From Asterochloris sp. CNOR1 (taxonomy: Eukaryota; Chlorophyta; Trebouxiophyceae; Trebouxiales; Trebouxiaceae): a stretch of 64,000 nt of DNA. The stretch's first letter is position 1; each line of letters begins with the position of its first letter. The stretch covers positions 1,674,001 to 1,738,000 of the forward strand of contig OZ017762.1 in NCBI GenBank assembly GCA_963969365.1, read 5' to 3'. This document shows positions 37,361-49,900 of the stretch, piece after piece. Under the pieces are notes generated by a model. It was not told where the DNA came from and made no database searches. It worked only from the letters and a program-made list of their open reading frames with translations. Position numbers and translations under genes: made by a program.

Positions 37361-38460
37361 GGCAACTGGGCCTGCAGCAAGAGCAAGGCAAAGGGCAATA
37401 TTAGGGTTGTCTGCACCCCTCCCCCTGAGTATACATTCACAGCAGGCCAAGATAGCGCTGATCGCCCACATAGGACCCCTCACCTGTAGCACGAGTTCTG
37501 TTCTGCTGATGATGCCTGTGGTGCAAGAACTTCCTGCAGACCAAAAACTTGGATGTTCTGGATTTGATGACAGGCAGTGTCTGCAGCAGTGTATTCAAGT
37601 TTGCCTGTTACAGGCAGGCCTAGACGGAGCTGCCCAGGAATGCTGGGATCGCAGCAGAGGGTTGGCAAAACACGTGCAGGTGCGAGTCAGCGAGAGCAGG
37701 GCCCTGGTGGGACTGGAAAGGCTGCACTGGAGCAGACCTCGGCTGGGACCTGCTAAAAAATGGCTCATGCTTGCAAGAAAGAAGCAGGACCAGATCTTAA
37801 CAAATTATGCTCATGCATGCATCCATCCATATGTGGACATCCTCAGCCTGCCTGTATTGGGGTGACTTGCCATTTGTTACAGAGTGGGTGGCACTTGGAA
37901 CCTGGTTTGCAGCCTGCATGATGCTTTGATACTAGTGTGCATGCACAGCGTGGGGCCTTGTGCAAAGAGCAAGCATCAAATGTTTGGCATTGCAACAAGA
38001 GCATGTAAATGACACTGATGAGCTCAAGAACAAACCTGGGCTAGTACATGTAAGAATCTGGGCTAGTACATGTAAGTTGTGTGCCTAGGGATACAGTTGG
38101 ACAGTTCAAAGCAGACTGTCCTTACTTCAAGGCAGAAGGTCCATACTTCCAAGCGAAGTGGTGTTAGCACCACAAAGAACTGGAGAAAAGGCTAATGTAG
38201 AGTTGCTGGTGACAGAAATCAGACGATGCTATGAAGGACCTGCACACAGAGGCATTGCAGTCCTCAGCCTGCCTGGTGTTACACATAAGCGCTCTGCCAT
38301 GGACAGACCCAGTCAGGATCGCAACTTTCGGCAGCTTGTGAAGCAGCTATCCGAAGATCCAGATCTTGTACCAACCACAACCACCCCTTCACTCGCGCAG
38401 TGCCTGCTCCACAGCCACAGTCCTTCGCCAGGAGGACACACCAGCATACAAGGCACCCAC
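37361..38460. other. Intergenic region between aminopeptidase and SYLF genes
   Basis: Both flanking genes run on the minus strand, so this should hold the aminopeptidase promoter and the 3' UTR of the SYLF gene. A direct repeat tgggctagtacatgtaag lies at about 38037-38054 and 38062-38079. Open stretches (for example 37257-37865 on the plus strand) show no recognisable product. Confidence 0.4.
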
Positions 38461-39965
38461 TCAGTTGCATCCAGCTACCCTGCTCGCACTCACGCCTTTT
38501 CCAAAAACAATGGAAGCTGAAAGGGCACTCACCCTGAGGTACCATGCCTTCTGTTTCTCGGGGTCCCGGCCCTTCTCAAAGATGCGGTTGAGAGCTGTAT
38601 GGAAGCTGTTCATTGCTGGAGGCACCGGCACATTGCCAGCCAAAATCTGCAGGCAGCCAGGGCTGGTTTCAGCGTCTACATTGCAGGCAGCCAGGGCTTG
38701 CTTGAGCATATACAGCCTGGGATGGCTGCACTGCTGGGGGCACCGGCACCTTATCGGCGAACATCTGCAGCTGCCCATCTTGCAAGCGCCATACAGCAGG
38801 TAGACACTGTGTCATATGCAGGTTGCATTCACAGCGGTGGACGACGCTGGAACACTCACCGTCCCCAACATTCGGCCGCCGTACAGCCGGTTGTTGTAGT
38901 CAGAGTTCATCGTGACACAGGCGTACTTGAGCGACATCTTGCAGGGGCAGTTCATCAGGTAGGGTTCTGCAGGGGGCAGCACAAGAAGTGGATGGGGGAG
39001 GCAGCTCCAGTGACATGTAGCCAACATCATCCCAGCTGCCAATGACTTGCGGGGCTGGGGCACATGCTGCAGCCCGTCCTCGCAGCCCAAGGGGTTGCTT
39101 CACTCACCTGCGACGCCGTAAGCATACATGATGGGCAGCTGCTGCGGCGGGGGCGCGTCCTCAAGGGACCCGCTCTTGGTGCGGTCAGGGAACTTCCGCC
39201 GCCGCCGCACGGGGCCTGGCTTGGCCAAGGCCGCCGCTGGCAGACGCCCATGCATGTCATGTGCAGAGGCTGTCCTTTTCAGGGCCGGCCCCTGTGCTCC
39301 AGGAGGGGCCGGCGCCCTGCACAGCGGTGAGGAGCGGTTGACCAGGAAGCAGCAGCTGTGGGTAGGAGCTGCTCTGTTGATGGCGGGTGTTGGTGTTATG
39401 GGGGGTTGAGGGTCAAGGGTGTAGGGGAGGATGCAGGGCACAACAACTTTGAAGCGACCTACCACTGCTGACACAAATGACAGGATTGCACAGGGGCAGG
39501 CCCTCCCTAAAGCTGCAAACCTGGGCCGAACGCCTCTATGAGGGCTCCGTAGACTGCTGACTGAATGTTGTGCTTCGTATTGGGCAGCGCACCTCTGAGG
39601 GCTCTGCAGACTACCAACTGTGGGCGACTTGGGTGGCCTCCCGCTGCCATCCATGGAAACCTTACGGGTGTGCCCTGCTGACCGCTGCCGCTGCAGCGGA
39701 GCCTGAAAGTTTGACGTCGCCTGCCACTGCCCCCGGTCCGACGACGAAGGGAGCGGCTTCAGCGTGTCCGCGGATGCCTGCCGTTGCAGCGGCTGCAGCG
39801 TCTCCGCAGATGCCTGCCGCTGTGGCGTCGTCAGCGCCTCCGCCGACGCCTGCCGCTGCAGAGGCTTCAGCGTGTTTGCCCGTTCCGACTTGCCGTGCCC
39901 CAGCGGCCCACACTTCAGCCGATCCCACCGACGCTGGAGTGCGCCCGCCGCTCCCTGCGGCGGGC

Positions 39966-39997
<32 letters not shown>

Positions 39998-42900
39998 AGT
40001 GCAGGCTGCTCTGGGGTGTCTGACACCACCTGGGCCTGGAGCTGCTGCTGTCCCTGCCCCTCAGGAACGTCTGCCGCTGCCTGTCCCTGCAGCTGGCCCT
40101 TCTGCTGATCAGGGGGCTGCTGCCCACCACGGGCAGCTGCCACTCCCGCCTCCACAGCCACCTCAGCAGGTGGCGGCACCTCTGGCAAAGTGACTGTGCC
40201 GCTGACCTGCATAGCAGCCGGAGCGTGTGAGGCTCTGACTCTGCAAGGGGACCTGCAGAAAACATCTGAGGCGGCCACTTGCAGAGACACGAGCCGCTGG
40301 AGTTGCATCCCAGTTGAAAAGTTCTGGACTAAGTCTCTGATTGCAAGCAACCACCAGTCAAACAAGACAAGAGGCCGGTGCACGCACTGTGATTCAGCCA
40401 GGCTGCTGCAGTGCTGTAGGCCTCACTTGAGAGCAAGATGAGACTTGCAGGGGGAGGGATGGGCACTTTGAGTGTGGTGCTGCAAACCCTGCAGGCCGCA
40501 CCTGAGCACCCAAAATGAGACCCTCTGGGGTGTCCTGGCCCTGCTCTGTCACAACCACAGGCCCTGAGTACCCCTGCTCTGCGAGCTCGGGGATGGACGC
40601 CTGCATTGGCATCTGCACCAGAGAACGAACAGATGTTGAGCAACTGTTTCAATTTGCAGTGCCAAGCTGGCCAGGAAGATGCAGCTCTGGTACTCAAGGA
40701 TGAATGCCTGCATCGCATCTGCAGCAGAGAGACAAGCCTATGTTGAGTGAGTGTTAAGGGACTTTGCTTTGCAGTGCCAAGCTGGCGTGGAAGATGCAGG
40801 TGGGCATGGCCCAGCCAGGCCTGGGTTGCATTGGGAACACGCGCAGCTGACACGGCTTGCAGCTGCCTCGCATGTGCAAACAGCCTGCACCTCAGTTGGC
40901 AAACCACACACTGCTATCTGGTGCTGCATCATTCAAGCTCAAGCATGCAAGCCTTGCTGCACTGCCATGCCAAATGCACCACAGGTCCTGTTTGGGTTGG
41001 CCTGCAGAGACCCTGAACACAGGCAATGGACCAGTCTGTTGTGCATGCTGGTAGCATCCAGCTTCAAGATGTGAGATGGGCTCCATTGGTGGATGACAGA
41101 GCCGCAGGTGCTGGTGTACTCGCCTGATGGCACGCAATCAAGGTTCAAGACAAAAGGTCACCTTGCAGGTGGGACTCCAGTCGTGGATGGAGGAAGACCC
41201 CACTGTGCTGCTGTTCTCGCTGGTGGCCAGCGCCGGCAGCGGGGCAGCCTGCTGGGGGGCAGGCGCTCCAAAGGGAGAGAAGGGCACCTGATACCCTTTG
41301 GCGGTGCCAGCACTGGCAGCAACGGAACCAGAAAGAATGCTGGGTGGGCTGTTGCCTGCTGCTGCCCCATCTGTGGGAGTGTGCTTGCTGGCAGCCTGGG
41401 CGCTGACGTTGCCTTCCTGGTACAGGCCATCCTGGACAGGCTTGGGCACAGAGTCTGGGGGCGGCAGGTTGTTGAACGCCTGCACACACAGGCCTGTGCC
41501 ATTGAGACACATTGCTGGCAGGACTGCAAATCAGCTGCACCATCAGGGGCAGATGTCATTGCAGCACAGCCTGCTGGGGCGGCAGGTGGGTAACTCCTTG
41601 CAGGCATCGACTGCTAGGACTGGAAGCTATTGACAGGCATGCACTGCTAGGACTGGCAGTGGAGGGTCATAAAATCGGGCTGCCACCTTGACGATAGCAA
41701 GTAGAGTGGAGTCTTCCAGGCAACCTTTTCAGCAGAATCTGCTGCGGAGGCGGGGCAATGCTGTGTCTCACAGTGTGAGGCCCCTGCTGGTAGAGGGGAC
41801 ACACTTGCACATTGTCTTGCAGCTTTACTTGGTGTTGTGGAGGAGGCACCACGTTTTGACGGTGGCTTCAGCTGGCAGACAGAGCATCATGCTACCTGGG
41901 AAATTGGTGTTGCCATGAAGCTGTGGTGGGCTCCAGCCGGCAGGAGGGCATGATATGCATGGAGTTGCCATGCGTCCCTCGGTGGGGCCAAGCCTTACCT
42001 CCATCAGAGTGGTGCTGCTGTGGTGGCGGCTGTGCATGCTGGGGTCGGAACTGGATGCCCCCGGAGCGACCTGCAGATTCCCCAGCAGGGTCCTGTCCAG
42101 CTGCCGCAGGATCTGGCGCCGACTGGCCAAGCCCAGCTCCACATCTGCATTGCAACACAGTCAGATGAGCGGGGGATGATCGATTGCAGATCAGGGGACG
42201 ACAGGCCTGCAGAGGCTGGCGCCAGCTGGCAGGCCTGGACGGCAGCCCCAATCAAAGCCACGTGGGGGTCAAGCACAAGGCAGTCAGCATCTGGGGATGT
42301 CACACTAGCTAGCACAAGCGCTCCCACTCAAGCTGAAGGCACGACAAGACCACGAAATGCATGTGCCCACAAGCAAGCCTGCCTGCCAACATGAAAGCAG
42401 GGACAGCTATTCAGCAGCACATTAGGCGGAGCAATAACACCACCCCACCACGCGCAATCGGCAACGCTCGTCTTCAAACCTGAGCACTCCTTCACAAAGG
42501 CCTGCAGCAAGCCCTACAGGGTACCCATTCTAACAAGCAGCCCTCCTAGAGACAAAAGGGCGGTTAAGCTCACTTCCACATGCCATGCAGCAACAGCTTT
42601 GCAGCTGGCTGTGTCAAGTCTCAGCAGCGACTGCATTGACACCACAGCTGGCAACACGGCAACAACATGTCCCACTGCCATGCCTCAGCTTTGCGGCAGC
42701 TGCAGGAACCCACTCTAAAACACAGGGGCGCCCGTACCCAGAGTTATTTGCTGTCACAAGTATGAACTTTGTGAGCATGCAGCATCATGGTACTGCAAGT
42801 CTCGCATTTACGTCTGAGCCATCCCACAGCTGTATGGCAGCTGCTGCAAGCCACCTTGAGTCACAGGGACGCACGTGCCCAGGGTTCTTTTATGATCAAG

Positions 42901-43536
42901 AGTTTGACTTTTGTGAACACGCTTTTTCATGCACTACAAGTCTCCCATTTACGTCTGGGCCATCCCAAAGCTGTCTGGCAGCCGCTGCAACCCACCTCGC
43001 GACACAGGGGCGCCCGTGCCCAGAATCGGGCGCGCCTGCACAAAGGCTTGCAGCGACGGCCCATCTGGGATGACGAAGCAGCACTCGATGTGCCTGAACT
43101 CTGCGGTGGCGCCCGGGATGATGAGGTCAAAGAACACTGGGGCAGACCACGAGATGTTGCCCTGACCATCCTCCAGCCTGCAGGAAGAAAAGAAGAGAGT
43201 GAAGGTCACTGGGCCTGCTGCAATTTGCCAGCTGCAGCACAGGGGCCACAGCCTCATGCCTCCAAACAAAGAGCAGTATCACAGCATCTTTGGCACTGGT
43301 CAGCTTTATTTAGAAGGAGTCGACGCGGGAGAAGCGAGGCAAGGCTACTCGGGCGCCAGTTGGCAGAAGCTGAGCAGCCTGCTCTGACCGGCATGTGAAG
43401 GCCTGACAGGCAGACACAAAGGCATCCCAAGTACAAGCAGGCAGCACACAGGAGGCTCTGGCATGAAGCTGTCTGCTTACTTTGTGCACAGGAAACCGTG
43501 TCCAAAACCTGCGTCGTGGTTGCGCATGGGCAGCAC
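38461..43536 (-). CDS. SYLF (Ysc84/SH3YL1-type) lipid-binding protein with a large insert
   Basis: SYLF domains bind phosphoinositides and, in yeast, actin. Exons: 43481-43536 (VLPMRNHDAGFGHGFLCTK), 42996-43177 (GQGNISWSAPVFFDLIIPG, then ECCFVIPDGPSLQAFVQ), 41999-42144 (DVELGLASRRQILRQLD), 41162-41479, 40502-40612, about 39108-40252, 38860-38966 (NSDYNNRLYGGRMLGT) and 38533-38646 (ILAGNVPVPPAMNSFHTAL). The order matches SYLF: WSAP block, G-x-E/D-V-x block, YG block, I-L-x-G-x-VPVPP block. Several hundred low-complexity residues split the domain between the second and third blocks. They include a polyglutamine run coded by CAG repeats and three tandem RQASAE-type repeats. The join between 40502 and 40252 does not agree in phase, so an exon there is missing or misplaced. 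The end is uncertain: a gtgag donor follows 38533, or the frame runs to a stop at 38461. The start is not found. Confidence 0.72.
38733..38770. repeat. Decayed copy of a SYLF exon edge
   Basis: The sequence ggcaccggcaccttatcggcgaacatctgcag near 38738-38769 matches the acceptor edge of exon 38533-38646 (ggcaccggcacattgccagccaaaatctgcag). It lies about 120 bp upstream in the intron, acceptor block included. Confidence 0.65.
39966..40001. repeat. CTG/CAG trinucleotide run in coding sequence
   Basis: About eleven tandem CTG triplets on the plus strand encode polyglutamine in the SYLF gene's insert on the minus strand. Further Gln-rich sequence follows. Confidence 0.9.
40651..40799. repeat. Duplicated intron/exon-edge block in the SYLF gene
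   Basis: A block holding tttgcagtgccaagctggc and ggaagatgcag occurs at about 40651-40684 and 40766-40799. Between them, gatgaatgcctgcatcgcatctgca near 40699-40724 copies the acceptor edge of exon 40502-40612 (gatggacgcctgcattggcatctgca). The unit is about 115 bp. Confidence 0.7.
42620..42995. repeat. Tandem copies of the SYLF WSAP exon end
   Basis: Two to three units of about 150 bp share acacaggggcgcccgt-cccagag and tctcgcatttacgtctg-gccatccca blocks. The first block is the donor end of the real exon near 43000-43020, coding LGTGAPVS. The units thus carry copies of the exon end and its donor out into the intron. Confidence 0.7.
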
Positions 43537-43946
43537 CTGCAGCAGCCACAGAATGCCACTGGTTGAGACTCTCATGCATGCCCCTTGGCTGTGTCACAAT
43601 GTCAATGGGTACGACTTTTGTGCATGCCCCTTGGCTGCCTTGAGTGGCTAGGCCTGCACTGTGGCATGCTAGTCAATCCCTCCTGATGTGATGCGGCAGC
43701 CTAAGATGCACAAGAAGAGGGCACGGCTGCACGTAGGCCAGGTATGCAGGAAGGTAAGAACTGCTGCCCTTTGACATCTGGACAAGGTCCATGCAGATAC
43801 ACCACAACTGATGTCAAGAACGCCCTGCAGCGTCCATGCTGTGGGCATGGTGCTTGTTGCCTCTTGCAAGAATGGAGCCGAAGTGCGTCCTGTATGCAGA
43901 CGTATATCGTGCAGTTTCTGCTGATGCGTGTGCAGTAGGCAGGCAT
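43537..43946. other. Short region between kinase stop and first visible SYLF exon
   Basis: Must hold the SYLF gene's start and any promoter plus the kinase 3' UTR, all in about 410 bp. A minus-strand open stretch near 43800-43860 (PTAWTLQGVLDIS) could be the first SYLF exon, but nothing confirms it. Confidence 0.35.
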
Positions 43947-46900
43947 TCAGACTGCAACTATGGGCTTAAGGCCCCAACCCCAGTGCATTGAGCCCCCAGC
44001 AAACAACTCCTGCCCCACCTGGACAAATGCCACTGCTTCGCAGGTCAACAGGCTCTCCGGCTTCATGCGCAGCTCTGGGGACCGCTTGCGGGAGCAGGCA
44101 TTGCGCAGAGTGCTGGCAGCCCGGCTGGCGTCCCTCAGCAGAGTGGCGTGAGAGTTGGTGTAGTTCAGGCTCTGCATGCAGAACAGCAGCATCAGACGTT
44201 GGAGTAAGTTCAGGCTCTGCATACGAGGAAGCAGCATCAGGCTGGGGGCTTTCAGGGGCAACTTCTGAGAGCCTCTGCGTTTCACAGGCTCCCTCGCACA
44301 TGCCGTCGTGCATGCTGCATTTGGCAGCATGGAATGTGACAGGCAGCTCAACACACCCCACCTTGCTGAAGAACGAGGCACTCGAGCTCTTGCGCAGCCC
44401 CCCGTGCATGCTGCCGTTGTAATACGGCGCCACAGACTCCACATTGCGGAACAGCTCCTCCTTGAGCCAGGTGTCATCTTTGGCCATCTGCAGCGGCGGG
44501 AGTCACCAAACGTGTCAGCGCTTGTTTCTGGTGTTAGGCAGGGCGGCCCCCAGCATGAGCACCTTATATCCTGCCGGGCGGCAGCAGCAGCACACAAAGG
44601 CTTCCTTTCCTTGGCTCAAGCGCAGGGCCACTGGGCTGATGGCAGCGGACAGATCTCACACTCAGTGGCTTCACAGTGCAGCAACACACTGCAACTGCTG
44701 GTCGCATCCGTCATGCTGGACGTGTACTCAGTTGCAGCGCTGCTGGCTGGGCTGAGCCTCTGCCCACCTCACATGGCACCAAGACAGTTGCCTCTGCCTG
44801 CTCAGAGGCCACAGTGCAGTGCAAGGCACAAGCAGCCTTGACAACACTGGAGGGACATTCTGTTCGCACAGCAAGTATCTACCTTGAAGAAGCGGTGTTT
44901 CAGCAGCTTCGCAGCTGTTGGGCGCTCCCCAGGCTCGTGGACAAGGCACTGAGCCACCACCTCCCTCAAGGGCTGTAAGCATTGCAGGGGATGATCTTCA
45001 GTGAGTGCGCCCAACGGCAGCTCAAGAAAGATCGATGTGTCAAAGCAGCTGCTGGAGACTTCCCAGGTCTGCTGCCACCACCCTCAAAAGGTTCATGCTC
45101 CAGAAGAGATGCCAGCATGCATTGCACTGCTTGCGCACCAGCGATGCACAGCCCACTAACCTCGCAGTGGCAGTCGCTGTCCAGCTCGGGAGGGTCACTG
45201 TGAAGAGTCATCATGATGATGTTGGTCAGCGAGAAGTTTGCGTAGGGCGCCCGCCCCCGAGCCAGCTCGATCAGCAGCATGCCAAAGGCCCAGATGTCTG
45301 CACTCTCGTAGTACCTGCATCAGGTGGGGGCTGAGGTCAGCAGCGCCTTTGCCCCCATCAGCAGAAATGCCAAAGACCCAAGACTCTGCACTCTGATCAG
45401 CAAGCCATAATGGAGAAGGAAGGGGTCGTCAGCGTGTGGCTTCCGTCAGGCATGCACGACACCGCCATTTCTTGTGCGGAGTAGCAGATGTTCAGCTCCC
45501 CACTGCCGCCTGCAGGTCTCCATTCAACAATTGGCAGCCAAAAGGTTTTTCAGAAAATGGCCAGCTAGATGCCGGCTCCGCACAGGGTGCCGAGGCCCCC
45601 AAACAGAGCTGTTGGGAAGGGACAGCAAGGTGCCAAGCTGGTCTGCTGCAGAAGCAGAGGTACGGTACACCCTCTATGCTAAACTTGCATGCTGGCATGT
45701 CTTGCGTCTTGCCACAGCAGCAGCAAAGGCAGCTTGGCCTGATGCATGATCTCAGGCGCTGCCTGCGAGGGGATGCTGACAGGCTGTCGCATTTTTTACT
45801 ACAGCAGCAAACTCAATACAGCAACAACAAAGGCAGCATGCTTCAGCCTGCTTCAGCCTGCATCCTCACCCATCATCCCAGGCGGCATGTGCGAGAGAGC
45901 GCCCACCAAGGGTCTTGCACTTGGCCACAGCAGCCCGAAAGGCAGCCTGGCTCAGCCTGCACCCCGCTCCCTCATCTCAGGCACCATGACAAGGGAGTGC
46001 ACATTAAGGTGTTGCAGCACGCTCTGCAAGCAGGAGGGCAGCATGGCTCACCCTGCATCCTGCTCCATGATCTCAGGCGCCATGTGCGAGGGCGTGCCCA
46101 CAAAGGTGTGCCGTGCCAGGTAGCAGTGGTGCTTCTTGGCAGAGTCCGCTCCCTGCAGGCCAGCGCATCATGGCCAGTCAGCCCCTGAAAGTTTGTGCTA
46201 GGTAGCAGTGCTCGTGGGCCAAGCCCTGCGCCTGCAGGTGGCAGCAGGGCATCAGCCTGATGACAGGCTATGCATGGTGATGCTGTCAGTGGGACACCAT
46301 ACAAATGGCCTTGCCAACAAAGGGAGACAAGAGGGCTCGCCCCATGGGAGTGGCCTGTGTCCCTTGCAAAGCACGTCCTCACTGCATGATGCCGCTGCCA
46401 GCATACATAGGAGGGCTAATCTGAAGAACAGGAGCCTCTGCAGACGATGTGCTGCTGCATGACACCACTGCCAGCAGCAAAGCCAGAAGGGCTCGCCTTG
46501 CAAGTGATGGACGGGTCTGTGCAGACGACAGCCCGCTGAGTGATGTCGCTGTCAGCAGCACACACAAGAGTGCTCACCACCTGAGATGGGGCCATGTCCC
46601 TGCGGACGACAGGCCCCGCTGAGTGACGGTGACCGCAACACCACACGCAGCCGGCTCACCTCATGAGAGCTGGCGGAGTCTCGGCAGACGACCTCCCGGC
46701 TGCGCCTGTTGGCCTTGGGATTGCTCTCAGCCTGCTCCATGACTGCTGTCACTCCAAAGTCCGCCAGAACCACGTGCCCACTCCCCTCTATCAGCACATT
46801 CTCGGCCTGCACCACACAAGCACTGCTTGCTGTTTCACACGCATTGTTGTCTCACTGCGTTATCTGGCCATTGATCAAAGCGCAGACCCTCTCCCATCGC

Positions 46901-49900
46901 TCATGTGATACTGCTGTGCAGCCTGGGTAAAGCCTGCTGCACTGCATTGCAGGAGACATTCATCGCAGTCTAGAGGGAGTGACCCTCATTGATTGCAGGC
47001 AGTCTGCTGGTGCTGCAGGCTCAGGCCCTGAGGAATCAGCTCAGCATCTCCCTGCCCCTCAAATTGCAGTGAACACAGCCGGGCTGACGCGCTGCCAGTC
47101 GGTGCTTCAGGCGTGCCAGTGGTGCAAGCTCCAGGCTTACAGACATCCTTTCCCTTTTACCTTCACATCGCGGTGAATACAGCCGCGCTGATGCAGGTAG
47201 GCCAGGCCCTCCAGAACTGCCTTGGCAATGGTGGCCACCACTGTGGGGGTGAAGCCCTACAGGGTGAAGGGTCACACTTGGAGTCAGGACCGCCAAAGGC
47301 AGCAGCTGTCAGGACATCACTGCATGGGACGACCTGGCTGCCGCATCTGCATGCAGCCGCAGCCGGCAGTTCATTGCAGGAAGCAACACTGCAAGAGCGG
47401 GGTTGGGCCAGGACAGGAACACTGCCAGGTGCAGTGATCCAGCACAGCAAGCTCTTTGCTGGCAATGCCAGAAAAAAACCAACAGTGTATGATGACAGGG
47501 GGAGAAGAGTCACAGCTGCGACAAGCCAAAAGTGTAGGCTGTAGACCAGCAGGGTGGTGCGGTGGACCAGATAGCAACAGCAGGCAGAAGCTGGCAGCAG
47601 TTCATGGCTATGATATGTAGGACACACCCATGTGCAACCCCAAGCAGTCCATGAGGCAGCGTTTCTTGACACCCACCTGGGGACAGCACTTGGCCATGAT
47701 CTGGGTGACAGCCCCGCCAGCCACATAGGGCATCACCATGTGCAAGCTGTGCTCGTGCAGGAAGGCTGTGAACAGGGGCAGCACATGCCCATGGCGCTGC
47801 TGCCTCATGATCATGGCTTCCCTCATCACAATGTCCTGCAGCAGATCAAATTCACATATCAAAGATCCCACTTCCGGCTGGCACAGTTGCTGCAGCGGGG
47901 CCTGCTGCCTGATATGGCCTTCCCATCACATTTTCCTACAATTAGGTAGGCAGAGCAGGTATGAGGGTGGCAGAGGTCCATCCAACTACTTTGTGTGTTG
48001 GGGTTGGAGTGAGCCTGGCAGCAGATGGAGTGCACGGCGCTGCCGCCTCATCACCGTGGCGTCCCTCACGACAAGACATTGCAGCAGCAGGCAGCTCTGG
48101 TTGTTCTGCAGCTGGCTGTGCAGTTGATGGCAGCGGAGACAACGGCTTGAAAACAACGTCTGCTTGGCGGACTGCATGGCAACGGCAATCTGTCAGCCTC
48201 CTGCAGCCAGCCTCCTGCAGCAGCTTGGGGACCCACTGCAAGGTGGACAGAAGGCATGATGAATTTGTGCGGCAAGAATTTGGGGGCTGCCGCTACCAGA
48301 CTCAAGTAATCAAAATTGCACAGGCACAAGTTTGATCAGTGAGGTGGTGATGACCCAAAGGCTGCCCTGCAGTGCCACTGCTGATGATCCTTCATTGGAA
48401 GATGTATTCCTCCAGCACGGGGCAGATGTCGACCTGCGTCGGGGCCATAAGCAAACACGGCAAGCCCATTCATGCGCAAAGCAGGAATGCAACGCTGTCC
48501 TTAGACTGCAAATGATGCCGCCGCTTCCAGGAGAGCCCCAAAAAGGGCCACGCAGGTCTCACACAGCGCTCACCATGTTTTCCCCAAACAGTTCCAGGTC
48601 TATTCTCTTAATGGCCACAACGTAGCCGTCTGACTTGCGCTCAGCTCGGAAGACCTGCAGCAGGGGCCAGAAAGGCAAGTCACGGGGCAGCTGATACCAG
48701 CGGCAGGCAGCTCATCTGTGATGGCTAGGACCACATATGGAGCATCTGGATCACATGTTGCAGAAGGCTGACAGCAGTCAACTTGGTTTGATGAATAGCA
48801 ATTGCAGGCAGCACTTGTAATGAAAAGGCCAGGAGGCACAGGCAGTATGCATGATCCCAGGCTTCTCAAGCGCCTTGGTTGACTTCCCTCCTCTTTTGGG
48901 AACCTTTCCTGGCCCAATGAAGATGCTGTCTTGCTGTAGCTCTTGTGCAGCTGCGATGCTGGCAATGCGGCTGAGGGTCTGGACCAGAGCATAGGAAAAG
49001 CGCAGCGGTGCTGCACTCACTGTGGCACTGGCGCCCTTGCCGCAGACTTCCTGCAGCTCGTAGTCGTCCAGCGTGGCCGGCCACTGTGAGTTGTCCTCCT
49101 CAAACCTGCAGGGCAAGCAGAAAGCTCGTTGTCAACAGGAGTCAGGTCCCACAGCTGCACAGACAGGGCTGTGCTGAGCTCGGGACCGCCAACTGAGGCC
49201 TGCAGCACCACAGCTGCGGGGGTTCACGTGGAAACTTGTGCAGCCAGCAGCTGCACCGCGCAGGGCCACGGGCACTTGCTTCAGCTGAGGCATACACCTG
49301 CAACAACTCTGCAGCTTGACCTTGACGCCAGCATGGCTGCACCGCTCCAGTCCAGTGGTTGAGGTGAGCGACGGCCACACCTTGCGGCTGCAGCAGAAGA
49401 TCCACCTGGATCCTCGAAGCTGCAGATGAGTGCCCAGCTGCCCCTAGCATCCATGACAGCACTACAGCCCTCCAGCACAGCAAGAGCAGCCAGCTAGGCT
49501 GGGCACTGCTCCTGCTGAGCAAAGCCTGCAGGGCCTTTTGCAGGCACACATGAATCCCTGTCATGCAGCCGCTCACACACAAGGCTGTATCAAGCCTTGG
49601 TCACATTGCTTGCACAGCTGGCATGTTTTAGGCAACCTGACTGTCCCATAGTGTGGCCCACTTGGCAAATTCATGTAAAGTGGCAGACTGCGCTTACGTC
49701 ATCCGCAAGCCGTCACAGCTCACCTGGTGATGCAGGAGCCTCAACTGTTCTGCTCGCCCACTGAGGCCTCACTGCGCTGCTGGCAGTGCCTGAGGCACCC
49801 CTCTTCTGGCAGCTTGTTGTGTATATGGGTAGTGTGTGTGTGTGGGGGGGGTGGCCGGCTCAAAGGCAGCCACTGCTCACCAGGCAATGCAGGAGCCGTA

